Positions 18,815 through 27,660 are shown, counted from the stretch's first letter. The stretch: DNA of 39,884 bases from Pelagibius sp050043265 (GCA_050043265.1 JBHJIR010000096.1:1-39884); one strand, 5' to 3'. The notes: generated by a model from the letters alone, not told the origin. Numbers and translations: made by a program.

Positions 18815-20014
18815 GTGTTGACCGGGAAACGGGTTCTCCTGATCGTCTCAGGAGGCATCGCAGCCTATAAGTCGTTGGAGCTGATTCGCCGCCTGAAGGA
18901 AAAGGGCGCTGCGGTGCGCTGCGTCCTGACCCGGGCCGGCGGGCACTTCGTGACGCCGCTGTCGCTCTCGGCGCTGAGCGGCGACAAGGTCTACGGCGAC
19001 CTCTTCGACCTGACCGACGAGGCGGAGATGGGCCACATCCAGCTGTCGCGCGACGCCGACCTGCTGGTGGTGGCGCCGGCCACTGCCGACATTCTGGCCA
19101 AAATGACCCACGGCCGCGCCGACGACCTCGCCTCCACCGCCCTGCTCGCCACCGACAAGCCGGTACTGGTCGCCCCGGCGATGAACGTGCGCATGTGGGA
19201 ACACGCGGCGACCCAGGCCAACATCGCGACGCTGAAGGCGCGCGGCATCGTCACCGTCGGCCCCAACGAAGGCGACATGGCCTGCGGCGAATACGGCTTC
19301 GGGCGCATGGCCGAGCCGGCTGAAATCCTCGCCGCCATCGAAGCTTTGCTCGACGCACCGCGGGCCTTGAGCGGCCTGCGCGCCCTGGTCACCTCCGGGC
19401 CGACCTACGAACCGATCGATCCGGTGCGCTACATCGCCAACCGGTCCTCCGGCAAACAGGGCCACGCCATCGCCAGCGCCCTGGCCCGCCACGGCGCCGA
19501 GACCACGCTGGTCTCCGGCCCCAGCCAGCTGCCCGACCCGCCGGGCCTGAGGACCGTGCACGTCGAGACCGCGCAGGAGATGCTGGCAGCCTGCCGCGCC
19601 GCCCTGCCGGTGGAGATCGCCGTCTGCGCCGCCGCCGTCGCCGACTGGCGCGCCGCCGCGGCGGCGCAGCAAAAGCTGAAGAAGGACAACGGCAGCCCCG
19701 CCGCCCTGGAACTGACGCAGAACCCGGACATCCTGGCCGAGCTGTCGCAAGCCGGGGCGCAACGGCCCAGCCTGGTCATCGGCTTCGCCGCGGAAACCGA
19801 GAAGGTGGTCGAGCAGGCCAGCGCCAAGCGGACACGCAAGGGCTGCGACTGGATCCTCGCCAACGACGTGGCGCCGGGCACCGCGACCTTCGGCGGCGAC
19901 GACAACCGCATTCACCTGATCACCGCCGAAGGCGTCGACGACTGGCCGCAGATGACCAAGGCCGAAGTGGCCGAGCGGCTGTGCCGGCAAATCGCCACCG
20001 CGCTCGTGCGCTGA
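18815..20014 (+). CDS. coaBC: Bifunctional phosphopantothenoylcysteine decarboxylase/synthetase
   Basis: 399 residues from a GTG (a TTG follows at once). The CoaC half has SGGIAAYKS, the active-site His74, PAMN (121-124) and the lid cysteine Cys157 in ACGEYGFGRM; these match E. coli His75, Asn125 and Cys158. The CoaB half begins at about 190 with TSGPTYEPIDPVRYIANRSS. Together they join cysteine to 4'-phosphopantothenate and decarboxylate the product on the way to coenzyme A. dut starts 63 bases downstream. Confidence 0.97.
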   Translation: MLTGKRVLLIVSGGIAAYKSLELIRRLKEKGAAVRCVLTRAGGHFVTPLSLSALSGDKVYGDLFDLTDEAEMGHIQLSRDADLLVVAPATADILAKMTHGRADDLASTALLATDKPVLVAPAMNVRMWEHAATQANIATLKARGIVTVGPNEGDMACGEYGFGRMAEPAEILAAIEALLDAPRALSGLRALVTSGPTYEPIDPVRYIANRSSGKQGHAIASALARHGAETTLVSGPSQLPDPPGLRTVHVETAQEMLAACRAALPVEIAVCAAAVADWRAAAAAQQKLKKDNGSPAALELTQNPDILAELSQAGAQRPSLVIGFAAETEKVVEQASAKRTRKGCDWILANDVAPGTATFGGDDNRIHLITAEGVDDWPQMTKAEVAERLCRQIATALVR

Positions 20015-20077
20015 CGGCCTCGTGCGCTCACAGAACGCAACACCGACAACACCAATTCAGGGACCGCGAAGCAAAAC

Positions 20078-20557
20078 ATGACCGCCCTCAGCGTCGCCAT
20101 CAAACGCCTCGACCACGCCGCCGACCTCGCCCTGCCCGCCTATGCCACCAGCGATTCCGCCGGTATGGATCTGCTGGCCGCCGTCGCGGCGCCGGTGACC
20201 CTGGCGCCGGGCGAGCGGCGGCTGGTCCCCACCGGCATCGCCATTGCCCTGCCGGCGGGCAGCGAGGCGCAGGTCCGCCCGCGCTCCGGCCTGGCCCTGA
20301 AGCACGGCATCACCGTATTGAACGCGCCGGGCACCATCGACGCCGACTACCGCGGCGAAGTGGGCGTGGTGCTGATCAACCACGGCGACCAGCCCTTCGT
20401 CATCGAGCGCGGCAGCCGCATCGCCCAGATGGTGGTGGCGGCTTACGCCCGCGTCGCCTGGACGGTCAGCACCGACCTGGAAGACAGCGCACGCGGCACC
20501 GGCGGCTTCGGCTCGACCGGCCTTTCCTCTGAAAAAGTATCCGCAACAGGTGGCTGA
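20078..20557 (+). CDS. dut: Deoxyuridine 5'-triphosphate nucleotidohydrolase
   Basis: 159 residues with all five trimeric dUTPase motifs: SAGMDL, PRSGLALKHG, NAPGTIDADYRGEVGV, RIAQMV and RGTGGFGSTG. It hydrolyses dUTP to dUMP and pyrophosphate, keeping uracil out of DNA and supplying thymidylate synthase. The coaBC-dut pair is widely conserved in proteobacteria. The Rrf2-type regulator starts 6 bases after its stop. Confidence 0.97.
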   Translation: MTALSVAIKRLDHAADLALPAYATSDSAGMDLLAAVAAPVTLAPGERRLVPTGIAIALPAGSEAQVRPRSGLALKHGITVLNAPGTIDADYRGEVGVVLINHGDQPFVIERGSRIAQMVVAAYARVAWTVSTDLEDSARGTGGFGSTGLSSEKVSATGG

Positions 20558-20563
20558 CCGCTC

Positions 20564-21019
20564 ATGCTGAGGCTGTCGAAGAAACTGCTGTTCGCCATCG
20601 AGGCCGTGGTCGACATCGCCTACCACGCCGGTGCCGGGCCGGTGCGCTCGACCGATATCTCGCGGCGTCAAGGCATTCCCCGGCGCTACCTGGAGCAGGT
20701 GCTGCAGCAGCTCGTCCACCACAACGTGCTGGCCGGCCAGCGCGGCCCCAAGGGCGGCTACCGCCTGGCGCGCGAGCGCCGGCGCATTTCCGTAGGCGAG
20801 ATCATCCGCATCGTGCGCCAGCTGGAAGGCACCGCCGACCCGGCGAGCGAGCCCGACGGTTCCGAGCTGGGTGTGAAGGTCCTGCGGCCGATCTGGCACG
20901 ACATGCAGCAGCAGATGATGGAACGCTTCGACAAGCTGACCGTCGAGGAGCTCTGCGACCAGGCGCGCGAAAAAGGCATCACCAGCGAAGCCCGGCAGAT
21001 CACCGACTTCACGATCTAA
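20564..21019 (+). CDS. Rrf2-family transcriptional regulator, cysteine-ligand-free
   Basis: 151 residues. The N-terminal winged helix is typical of Rrf2 (LLFAIEAVVDIAYHAG, ISRRQGIPRRYLEQVLQQL, GPKGGYRLAR). The IscR iron-sulfur cysteines are absent: the region 85-115 has no cysteine, and the only one is near residue 130. It is therefore more like CymR-type members that sense cysteine synthesis. The cysK gene begins 57 bases downstream on the same strand, so control of cysteine synthase or direct binding to CysK is the obvious hypothesis. Confidence 0.9.
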   Translation: MLRLSKKLLFAIEAVVDIAYHAGAGPVRSTDISRRQGIPRRYLEQVLQQLVHHNVLAGQRGPKGGYRLARERRRISVGEIIRIVRQLEGTADPASEPDGSELGVKVLRPIWHDMQQQMMERFDKLTVEELCDQAREKGITSEARQITDFTI

Positions 21020-21076
21020 CAAACAACAAGTGTCCAACAGGAACCACGACGCATTTCAGGGAACGGAAAGCGCGCC

Positions 21077-22042
21077 ATGAACGCAAGCGACAGCGGAGAG
21101 TTCCGCGGCAAGGTTTACGACTCGATCCTCGACACCATCGGTGCGACGCCGCTGGTCCGGCTGAAGAAGCTGGCCGCCGCGCACGGTGCCGCCAAGGCCG
21201 ACATCCTCGGCAAGTGCGAGTTCTTCAATCCGCTGGCCTCGGTGAAGGACCGCATCGGCCTGGCCATGGTCGAGGCGCTGGAGCGCAGCGGCAAGCTGAA
21301 GGAAGGCGGCATGATCGTCGAGCCGACCAGCGGCAACACCGGCATCGCGCTGGCCTTCGTCTGCGCCGCCAAGGGCTACCGCCTGATCCTCACCATGCCG
21401 GAGACCATGTCGCAGGAGCGCCGCAAGATGCTGCGCCTGCTGGGTGCCGAACTGGTGCTGACCGAAGGTGCCAAGGGCATGACCGGCGCCCTCGCCAAGG
21501 CCGAGGAGATTCTGGCCGAGAACCCCGGCGCGGTGATGCCGCAGCAGTTCAACAACCCGGCCAACCCGGATATCCACCGGCGCACCACCGCCGAGGAAAT
21601 CTGGCGCGACACCGGCGGCAAGGTCGATGCGGTGATCTCCGGCGTCGGCACCGGCGGCACACTGACCGGCGTCGGCGCGGTCCTGAAGGAACGCAAGCCC
21701 GACGTGAAGATGATCGCGGTGGAGCCGGAGGACAGCCCGGTGCTGTCCGGCGGCACGCCGGGCCCGCACAAGATCCAGGGCATCGGCCCGGGCTTCGTGC
21801 CGGGCAACCTGGAAACCGGCCTGATCGACGAGATCCTGCGCATCGGCAACGACACCGCCTTCCGCATGGCACGCGAGGCGGCGACCCTGGAGGGCCTGCC
21901 GGTCGGCATTTCCTCCGGCGCCGCCCTGGCCGCCGCGGTGGAAGCCGGCGCCCGCCCGGAGATGGCCGGCAAGACCATCGTCGTCATCCTGCCGTCCTTC
22001 GCCGAACGCTACCTCTCCACCGCCCTCTTCGACGGGCTGTAG
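21077..22042 (+). CDS. cysK: Cysteine synthase A (O-acetylserine sulfhydrylase)
   Basis: 321 residues. The PLP lysine is Lys57 in NPLASVKDRIG. The substrate loop TSGNTGIALAF and the phosphate-binding GVGTGGTLTG are intact, and the C-terminal half has GIGPGFVPGNL and SGAALAAA. It makes cysteine from O-acetylserine and sulfide. It is preceded by an Rrf2 regulator. Cystathionine beta-synthase-type members share the fold, but the length without an extra domain and the motifs fit CysK. Confidence 0.96.
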   Translation: MNASDSGEFRGKVYDSILDTIGATPLVRLKKLAAAHGAAKADILGKCEFFNPLASVKDRIGLAMVEALERSGKLKEGGMIVEPTSGNTGIALAFVCAAKGYRLILTMPETMSQERRKMLRLLGAELVLTEGAKGMTGALAKAEEILAENPGAVMPQQFNNPANPDIHRRTTAEEIWRDTGGKVDAVISGVGTGGTLTGVGAVLKERKPDVKMIAVEPEDSPVLSGGTPGPHKIQGIGPGFVPGNLETGLIDEILRIGNDTAFRMAREAATLEGLPVGISSGAALAAAVEAGARPEMAGKTIVVILPSFAERYLSTALFDGL

Positions 22043-22054
22043 CCGCAAAAAGCC

Positions 22055-22158
22055 CCCTCGTGGTTCGAGACGCGCCCATTAGGGCGCTCCACACCATGAG
22101 GGAAGTGTAAAGGCCTCACCCTGAGGAGGCGCCCAGCGCCGTCTCGAAGGGCGAGGCC
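22055..22158. repeat. REP-like double palindrome, copy 2
   Basis: Palindrome 1 (22055-22102) has arms CCCTC/GAGGG and inner GCGCCC/GGGCGC. Palindrome 2 (22112-22158) has arms GGCCTC/GAGGCC, with CCTCACCCTGAGGAG and CGTCTCGAAGGGCGAGG inside. It shares the conserved words of the copies at 792-925 and 28309-28415. It lies between cysK and moeB, both on the plus strand. Confidence 0.8.
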
Positions 22159-22206
22159 GTTGTTCGCCCCCTTGTGCAGGGACATCAAGGCGCTAACATA
22201 CCTCTC

Positions 22207-23022
22207 ATGGATTTCAGCGACGACCAGATCGACCGCTACGCGCGCCACTTGGTGCTGCCGGAGATCGGCGAGGCGGGCCAGGAAAAGCTGCTGAACGCCC
22301 GTGTGCTGGTGATCGGCGCCGGCGGCCTCGGCTCGCCGCTGCTGCTCTACCTCGCCGCCGCCGGGGTCGGCACCCTGGGCATCGTCGACGACGACGTGGT
22401 CGACCTGTCCAACCTGCAGCGCCAAGTGCTGCACGACACCGCCAACCTCGGCATGGCCAAGGTGGAGTCCGCGCGCCGCCGCCTCGCCGCGATCAATCCC
22501 GAGGTGACGGTGGAAGCGCACAGCCAGCGCCTCTCGCCCGACAACGCCCTCGACCTCATCGCGCGCTACGACCTGGTCGCCGACGGCTCCGACAACTTCC
22601 CGACCCGCTACCTGGCCAACGACGCCTGCTACCTGGCAAAAAAGACATTGGTCTCCGCCGCCATCATGCGTTTCGACGGCCAGCTCTCGACCTTTAAGGC
22701 GCATGAGGGCGCGACACCCTGCTACCGCTGCCTGTTCGGCCCGCAGCCGGGCGACCCCAAGGAAAGCTGCGCCGACGTCGGCGTGCTGGGCGCCCTGGCG
22801 GGCACCCTCGGCGCCCTGCAGGCCAACGAGGTGGTGAAGGAAATCCTCGGCATCGGCACCTCGCTGGCCGGCAGCCTTGTGCTGTTCGACTCCCTGGAGA
22901 CCACCTTCCGCAAGGTGAAGGTCCCGCGCGACCCCGACTGCGCCCTCTGCGGCCCGCAGGCGACGATCCGCGATCTGACCACGATGGACTACCGTACCGG
23001 CGAAGCCCTCTGCGCGGTTTAG
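22207..23022 (+). CDS. moeB: MoeB/ThiF-family adenylyltransferase (sulfur-carrier activating)
   Basis: 271 residues from the ATG of MDFSDDQIDRYARHLVLPEI, the family's standard beginning. ATP binding uses GAGGLGSPLLLYLA (37-50) and DDDVVDLSNLQRQ. Zinc cysteines are CxxC at 172/175 and 245/248, and Cys188 in ESCADVGVLG sits at the usual catalytic-loop cysteine. These enzymes adenylate the C-terminal glycine of MoaD or ThiS for sulfur transfer. There is no rhodanese domain, so it is MoeB- or ThiF-like rather than MOCS3-like. No moaD or thiS lies in the window. Confidence 0.9.
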   Translation: MDFSDDQIDRYARHLVLPEIGEAGQEKLLNARVLVIGAGGLGSPLLLYLAAAGVGTLGIVDDDVVDLSNLQRQVLHDTANLGMAKVESARRRLAAINPEVTVEAHSQRLSPDNALDLIARYDLVADGSDNFPTRYLANDACYLAKKTLVSAAIMRFDGQLSTFKAHEGATPCYRCLFGPQPGDPKESCADVGVLGALAGTLGALQANEVVKEILGIGTSLAGSLVLFDSLETTFRKVKVPRDPDCALCGPQATIRDLTTMDYRTGEALCAV

Positions 23023-23040
23023 GGTTAGCCCAACCCTAAA
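23018..23040. terminator. Bidirectional terminator overlapping both stop codons
   Basis: TTTAGGGTT (23018-23026), a 5-base loop and AACCCTAAA (23032-23040) form a perfect palindrome. It covers the TAG of moeB and the TAA of the convergent membrane gene. With A/T ends on both sides it can act in both directions. Confidence 0.7.
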
Positions 23041-24449
23041 ACGGGAACCCAGTACCAAGCATAGGCAATGAACATCCCGTAGGCGGCGGCAATGACGACC
23101 ACCCGCACCATGACGCGGGCGACGCCGTGACAGAGCGGATAGACGTAGTTGCCGGAAAGCGTCACGCCTTCGACGCGGTAGCGCCGAGTTCCCCAGTCCT
23201 CGACCAGGACCACCGCCAGCAGCAGAACGGCATAGAAAGCTGAAAGGCTGGGCGAGAGCCTCTGCACCATCAGACCCCAGAACAGCAGGGTAACGGGAAG
23301 CAAGGCCAGTCCGGCTCGGAACACCGATTGCCGGAAAGTCGTGGTCGCCCTCAGCAGGGCCGCAGCCAGCGGCAGGCTGGCAACGACCCACAGCAGCAGC
23401 CACCAGGAAGAGCCGATGCGATGGAGCCCCTCGGGCAGCAGGGCCGCGATGCCCTGGAATACGATCGCCAACGCAACGGCCACAATCAGAATGGTGAATT
23501 GCGCAACCGCCAACAGCATGCCGCCGACCCCGAGCCACACACCTCTCCGGCGCCAGCCTTCGCTATCGACCTTCAATGCGGCCCAGGCAATCGCGAGGGA
23601 GACGACGTAGATGGCGGCGTTGGCAACGGCGCTGCCGGCAACAGCAAACAAGGCGTCGACGGGGTCCACGTCGTCGTAAAACCAAGAACCCACGAGCAGA
23701 TTCACAATGAGCAAGAAGCTCAACGCCCAGAAACGGCGGGCGAAAGGGTGGTCGGCAGCTTGGTCCGAAGGGTTTGCGCTTTGCGGCAGCGGCCGGAGCG
23801 TCCATAGGACAACCGGACGATTGGCATCCAGGATATCAAGCCCCACGCCAAGAACGACGAACAGAAAACCGAGTTCACCCCACACCCCAAGCGGAATACC
23901 GAAGATACTTTCCGTCGTGAGCCAGTGCTTCCCGATGATCGTTTGTAGAGAGTCCGAACGAGTCTCGCCCAGCACCGCTAAAAGAAAGCCCTGGAAAGCC
24001 AGCAAGGCAACCACGACCGCACCGAGCCAGCCGAACACCCGTGCCGCAGCCACAATGAGCATGACCGTCCCGATGAACGCGACGATCAGGGAAAAATCGC
24101 TCGGATTGCCGGGGTTTGCGGAAATACTGTCGTAGTGCCACCAGACAAGACTGCCTGTCACGGCCCCGACGAAGGCCAAGGCGAGATCCGCGACCGGCGG
24201 CACTTTGATCTGGCGGGAGGGAAAAATCAGGAAGGCAAGTCCCAGCGCGAAGCCAAGAAGAAGGCCCCGTTGCTCTGTTGCATTGGTGACCAGAGGGAGC
24301 CCTGTCGCATCCGACAGCATGTAAGGCAGCGGCGAGTTGGTCCAAAGGTGCAAGGCTACCCACGCCACGGCGACACCAAGTCCGAGGCGGCCGCAGTGCT
24401 CATAACCTGAAGACGCGGACTTAGCCGTCGCGGAAGCGCGTTCAACCAT
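23025..24449 (-). CDS. Multi-spanning membrane protein with TRAP (4TM/12TM) permease-like N-terminal half
   Basis: 474 residues with about 12 hydrophobic segments and little soluble sequence. Residues ~45-200 resemble the N-terminus of fused TRAP-TAXI permeases: RGLLLGFALGLAFLIFPSR, a VADLALAFVGAVTG helix pair, VFGWLGAVVVALLAFQG, and notably LTTESIFGIPLGVWGELGFLFV, which matches their TEGIFGIPLG segment. A later AGSAVANA recalls the SGSAVANV signature. The remaining C-terminal half does not read as a normal DctM domain, and the protein is shorter than usual fused permeases (over 600). Base composition is less GC-rich than its neighbours. It is divergent from the BMP-type binding-protein gene. 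Transport function is not established. Confidence 0.75.
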   Translation of the reverse strand: MVERASATAKSASSGYEHCGRLGLGVAVAWVALHLWTNSPLPYMLSDATGLPLVTNATEQRGLLLGFALGLAFLIFPSRQIKVPPVADLALAFVGAVTGSLVWWHYDSISANPGNPSDFSLIVAFIGTVMLIVAAARVFGWLGAVVVALLAFQGFLLAVLGETRSDSLQTIIGKHWLTTESIFGIPLGVWGELGFLFVVLGVGLDILDANRPVVLWTLRPLPQSANPSDQAADHPFARRFWALSFLLIVNLLVGSWFYDDVDPVDALFAVAGSAVANAAIYVVSLAIAWAALKVDSEGWRRRGVWLGVGGMLLAVAQFTILIVAVALAIVFQGIAALLPEGLHRIGSSWWLLLWVVASLPLAAALLRATTTFRQSVFRAGLALLPVTLLFWGLMVQRLSPSLSAFYAVLLLAVVLVEDWGTRRYRVEGVTLSGNYVYPLCHGVARVMVRVVVIAAAYGMFIAYAWYWVPVLGLG

Positions 24450-24569
24450 GGCTGCATGGTTGCATGTGACCGTCGCGCTCTCAACCGCACAAAAGGCGTC
24501 CTCTTCCGCCAAATCTAAAAATCGCCTAGAGTCCAACGGCTTGTTTACCTCCTGCCGGAGTGCCTTCCC

Positions 24570-25562
24570 GTGACCGCCGCCCGCGTAACCTTCGCCGCCG
24601 TCCTGGTCTGCCTTTTCGCCCCCACCGTTGCCGCCAAACCCGCCGTGATCTATTCCGTCGGCGGCAAGTTCGACGGGTCGTTCAACGAGGCGGCCTATGC
24701 CGGGGCCGAGCGCTACCGGGAGGAAACCGGCGAGGCCTACGGCGAGTTCGAGATCGCCTCGCCGGCGCAGTCGCTGCAGGCCCTGAGGTCCTTCGCGCAG
24801 AAAGGCTTCTCGCCCATCGTCGCCATCGGCTTCAACCATGCCAGCGCCCTGGCCGAAGTGGCGCCGCAGTTCCCGAAGACGAAGTTCGTACTGATCGATG
24901 CGGTGGTGAAGGCGCCTAACGTGCGCGCGGTGGTGTTCCGCGAACAGGAAGGCTCCTACGTCGTCGGTGTGCTGGCGGCCATGGCGTCGAAATCCCACGT
25001 CATCGGCTTCGTCGGCGGCATGGACATCCCGATCATCCGCAAGTTCGCCTGCGGCTACATCCTGGGCGCGCGCCGCGCCGACCCCACAGTGACGGTGCTG
25101 GTGAACATGACCGGGCCAACACCGGCGGCCTGGACCGACCCGGGGCGCGGCGCCGAACTGGCCCGCTCCCAGATCGAACGCGGTGCTGACGTCATCATCC
25201 AGGCGGCCGGCGGCACCGGGATCGGTGTGCTGCAGGCCGCCGCCGACGCCGGCGTCCTGGGCATCGGCACGGACTCGAACCAGAACGGCCTGCATCCGGG
25301 CCAGGTGCTGACCTCCATGCGCAAGCGCGTCGATACCGCGGTCTACGATAACTTCATGGCGGCGCGCGAGGGCGACTGGCAGCCCGGCGTGCAGGTGCTG
25401 GGCCTCGCCGAGGGTGGCCTGGACTGGGTGCTGGACGACGACAACGGCGCTCTGGTCACCCCGGAGATGGAAGAAGCCGCACAAGCGGCCGAGGACGCCG
25501 TCGTCAGCGGCGAGGTCGTCGTGCACGACGCCTCAATCGACGGCCCCTGCCCGGTGCAGTGA
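24570..25562 (+). CDS. BMP-family periplasmic substrate-binding protein
   Basis: 330 residues from a GTG with GGAG upstream. It has a Sec signal peptide (1-22, ending TVAA). The BMP/PnrA fold is recognisable: VGGKFDGSFNEAAYAGAERY, FVLIDAVV, FREQEGSYVVGVLAAM, IGFVGGMDIPIIRKFACGY and ADVIIQAAGGTG..GIGTDSNQN. Family members bind nucleosides or related compounds for ABC transport. No lipobox cysteine is present, so it is soluble rather than a lipoprotein. There are no ABC ATPase or permease genes beside it, so it is an orphan here. The next gene starts 18 bases after the stop and is probably cotranscribed. Confidence 0.92.
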   Translation: MTAARVTFAAVLVCLFAPTVAAKPAVIYSVGGKFDGSFNEAAYAGAERYREETGEAYGEFEIASPAQSLQALRSFAQKGFSPIVAIGFNHASALAEVAPQFPKTKFVLIDAVVKAPNVRAVVFREQEGSYVVGVLAAMASKSHVIGFVGGMDIPIIRKFACGYILGARRADPTVTVLVNMTGPTPAAWTDPGRGAELARSQIERGADVIIQAAGGTGIGVLQAAADAGVLGIGTDSNQNGLHPGQVLTSMRKRVDTAVYDNFMAAREGDWQPGVQVLGLAEGGLDWVLDDDNGALVTPEMEEAAQAAEDAVVSGEVVVHDASIDGPCPVQ

Positions 25563-25580
25563 GGAGACGGAAAGAGCGCC

Positions 25581-26402
25581 ATGCTCCGGATCCTCGGCCA
25601 TAGTCTTGCGATCCTGCTGCTGACCGCGCTGACGCAGATCGGCGGTCTTGCCTATCTGCTGGCGCTACTGTTGCGCGGCCTGCTGTTCCGCCACAGCCAG
25701 CGGCGCGGTCTGGCGCTGCTGGCGATCTTTGTCCTGCTCTACGGCGGCGCCACCGTCGCGCTGGATGCCGGCGTCCTCACCCGGCGCGCCAGCCTGCCCT
25801 GCTGGGAGCACGACGGCGCACCCCTGGTGTCGGCCTCGCCACTCACTTGCCTGCTCAATCGCCACTACGTGACGCCAGGCACCTACAATGCCATCGCTAC
25901 ACTGGCCGGGTACGTGAACACGCGCTTTCCCGGCACTCTAACGCAGACCCTGGATGCCGGCTTTCCGTTCTTGGACGGGTTTCCCCTGCTGCCGCAGCTG
26001 TCCCACGACGACGGGCGCAAGGTCGACCTCGCCTTCTATTACAAGGGACCCGACGGCGCCTACCGGCGCGGCGCCTTGCCCTCGCCTCTGGGGTATTGGG
26101 GTTTCACGCTGCCGGCACCCGGCGAGCCACAGCCCTGCACCGGCACAGAGGATCCGCTGTCACTGCGCTGGAACATGGGCTGGTTCCAGCCCTTGGTGCG
26201 CGACGACCTGACGATGGACGAAGCGCGCAGCAAAGCCGCATTGCAATGGCTGACAACAAAAGGACCGGAGCATGACGTCGAGCGAATCCTGCTGGAGCCG
26301 CATCTGAAAAGCCGCCTCGGCATCGCCAGCAACAGGGTTCGCTTCCAGGGCTGCCGCGCCGCGCGGCACGACGACCACATTCATATTGAAATCAGCCGGT
26401 GA
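25581..26402 (+). CDS. Membrane-anchored LAS-type (MepA/VanY-like) metallopeptidase
   Basis: 273 residues. Two N-terminal membrane segments (about 7-36 and 43-62) precede a periplasmic domain. Zinc motifs typical of LAS peptidases (lysostaphin, D-Ala-D-Ala peptidase, sonic hedgehog) are visible: SHDDGRKVD (His142, Asp149) and HDDHIHIE (263-270, His266 and His268). MepA, the penicillin-insensitive murein endopeptidase, has the same HDDHIH-like end. Peptidoglycan peptide cleavage is likely but inferred. Four cysteines in the outer domain could form disulfides. It follows the BMP gene by 18 bases. Confidence 0.78.
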   Translation: MLRILGHSLAILLLTALTQIGGLAYLLALLLRGLLFRHSQRRGLALLAIFVLLYGGATVALDAGVLTRRASLPCWEHDGAPLVSASPLTCLLNRHYVTPGTYNAIATLAGYVNTRFPGTLTQTLDAGFPFLDGFPLLPQLSHDDGRKVDLAFYYKGPDGAYRRGALPSPLGYWGFTLPAPGEPQPCTGTEDPLSLRWNMGWFQPLVRDDLTMDEARSKAALQWLTTKGPEHDVERILLEPHLKSRLGIASNRVRFQGCRAARHDDHIHIEISR

Positions 26403-26441
26403 AACGTCCGGCCGGGAACCGACCTGAAGCCGGGAACCTGC

Positions 26442-27428
26442 CTAGAACATCGTCTCCAGGACGCGGTCGGGCGGGGTGTGGCCGTCGACGAAGGTCTTGA
26501 TGGAGATGATCACCTTCTCGCCCATGGCGATGCGGCCCTCGATGGTGGCCGAGCCCATGTGCGGCAGCAGCACCACGTTGTCCAGACGGATCAGCTTGGG
26601 GTTCACCGCCGGCTCGTGCTCGAAGACGTCCAGGCCGGCGCCGGCCAGTTCGCCGGCCTCCAGCGCGCGGGTCAGGGCGTTCTCATCGACCACTTCGCCG
26701 CGCGAGGTGTTCACGATGTAGGCCTCCTCGCGCAGCAGCTTCAGCCGCCGCGCCGAGAGCAGGTGGAAGGTCGCCGGGGTGTGCGGGCAGTTGACCGAGA
26801 TGATGTCCATACGCGACAGCATCTGATCGAGGCTTTCCCAGTAGGTTGCCTCCAATTCCTCCTCGACGGAGGGGTGCACCCGGCGCCGGTTGTGGTAGTG
26901 GATCGACATGCCGCAGCCGCGGGCGCGGCGCGCCACCGCGCTGCCGATGCGGCCCATGCCGATGATGCCCAGACGCTTGCCGTTCACCCGGTGGCCCAGC
27001 CAGCCGGTCGGCGCCCAGCCCTGCCAGTCGCCGGCGCGCACCAGGCGCTCGCCCTCGGCGAGGCGGCGCGGCACCGAGAGGATCAGGGCCATGGTCATGT
27101 CGGCGGTGTCCTCGGTCAGGACGCCCGGGGTGTTGGTCACGGTGATGCCGCGCTGGCGCGCCGTCTTCAGGTCGATATGGTCGACGCCGGTGCCGAAGGA
27201 GGCGATCAGCTTCAACTGGGGCCCGGCCTGGGACAGCACCGAGGAATCGATGCGGTCGGTCACCGTCGGCACCAGCACCTCGGCCTCCTTCGCCGCCTCG
27301 ATGAGCTGCGCCTGGTTCATCGGCTTGTCCTCGATGTTGAGGCGGCAGTCGAACAGCTCCATCATCCGCGTCTCGACAGCGTCGGGCAGGCGGCGGGTGA
27401 CGATGACGCGGACCTTTTTCTGGGGCAT
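26442..27428 (-). CDS. D-2-hydroxyacid dehydrogenase (glyoxylate reductase type)
   Basis: 328 residues. The NAD(P)-binding motif is GIIGMGRIGSAVARRA. The catalytic set is Arg in NTSRGEVVDE, Glu in DVFEHEP and His in LLPHMGSAT. The substrate loop ASFGTGVDHIDL is in place. NRR after the second beta strand (HYHNRRR) favours NADPH, as in GyaR/GhrB-type glyoxylate/hydroxypyruvate reductases. It acts in the cytosol on small 2-ketoacids. It is convergent with the LAS peptidase gene and appears monocistronic. Confidence 0.92.
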   Translation of the reverse strand: MPQKKVRVIVTRRLPDAVETRMMELFDCRLNIEDKPMNQAQLIEAAKEAEVLVPTVTDRIDSSVLSQAGPQLKLIASFGTGVDHIDLKTARQRGITVTNTPGVLTEDTADMTMALILSVPRRLAEGERLVRAGDWQGWAPTGWLGHRVNGKRLGIIGMGRIGSAVARRARGCGMSIHYHNRRRVHPSVEEELEATYWESLDQMLSRMDIISVNCPHTPATFHLLSARRLKLLREEAYIVNTSRGEVVDENALTRALEAGELAGAGLDVFEHEPAVNPKLIRLDNVVLLPHMGSATIEGRIAMGEKVIISIKTFVDGHTPPDRVLETMF

Positions 27429-27660
27429 TGCTTCCTAACTCGAGATACGGGCCGGACGGGCGGCGGCCCCCTCCGGCCCCGCTTCAAGTGGGCTGCGAAA
27501 GCGGACCGACTTCGCGCCTTGCCATAGCAGGCGGGGCGCCGGCTTGTCCAGGGGACAGGCCACTTCCGGGGCGCCCTGTGGCGCGACCACCCCCTTCGGG
27601 GCGGTGCTCCCGGTGGCCATCATCTTGACCCGGCGCCGGGCCGGCGGTTAGGAAAAAGAA

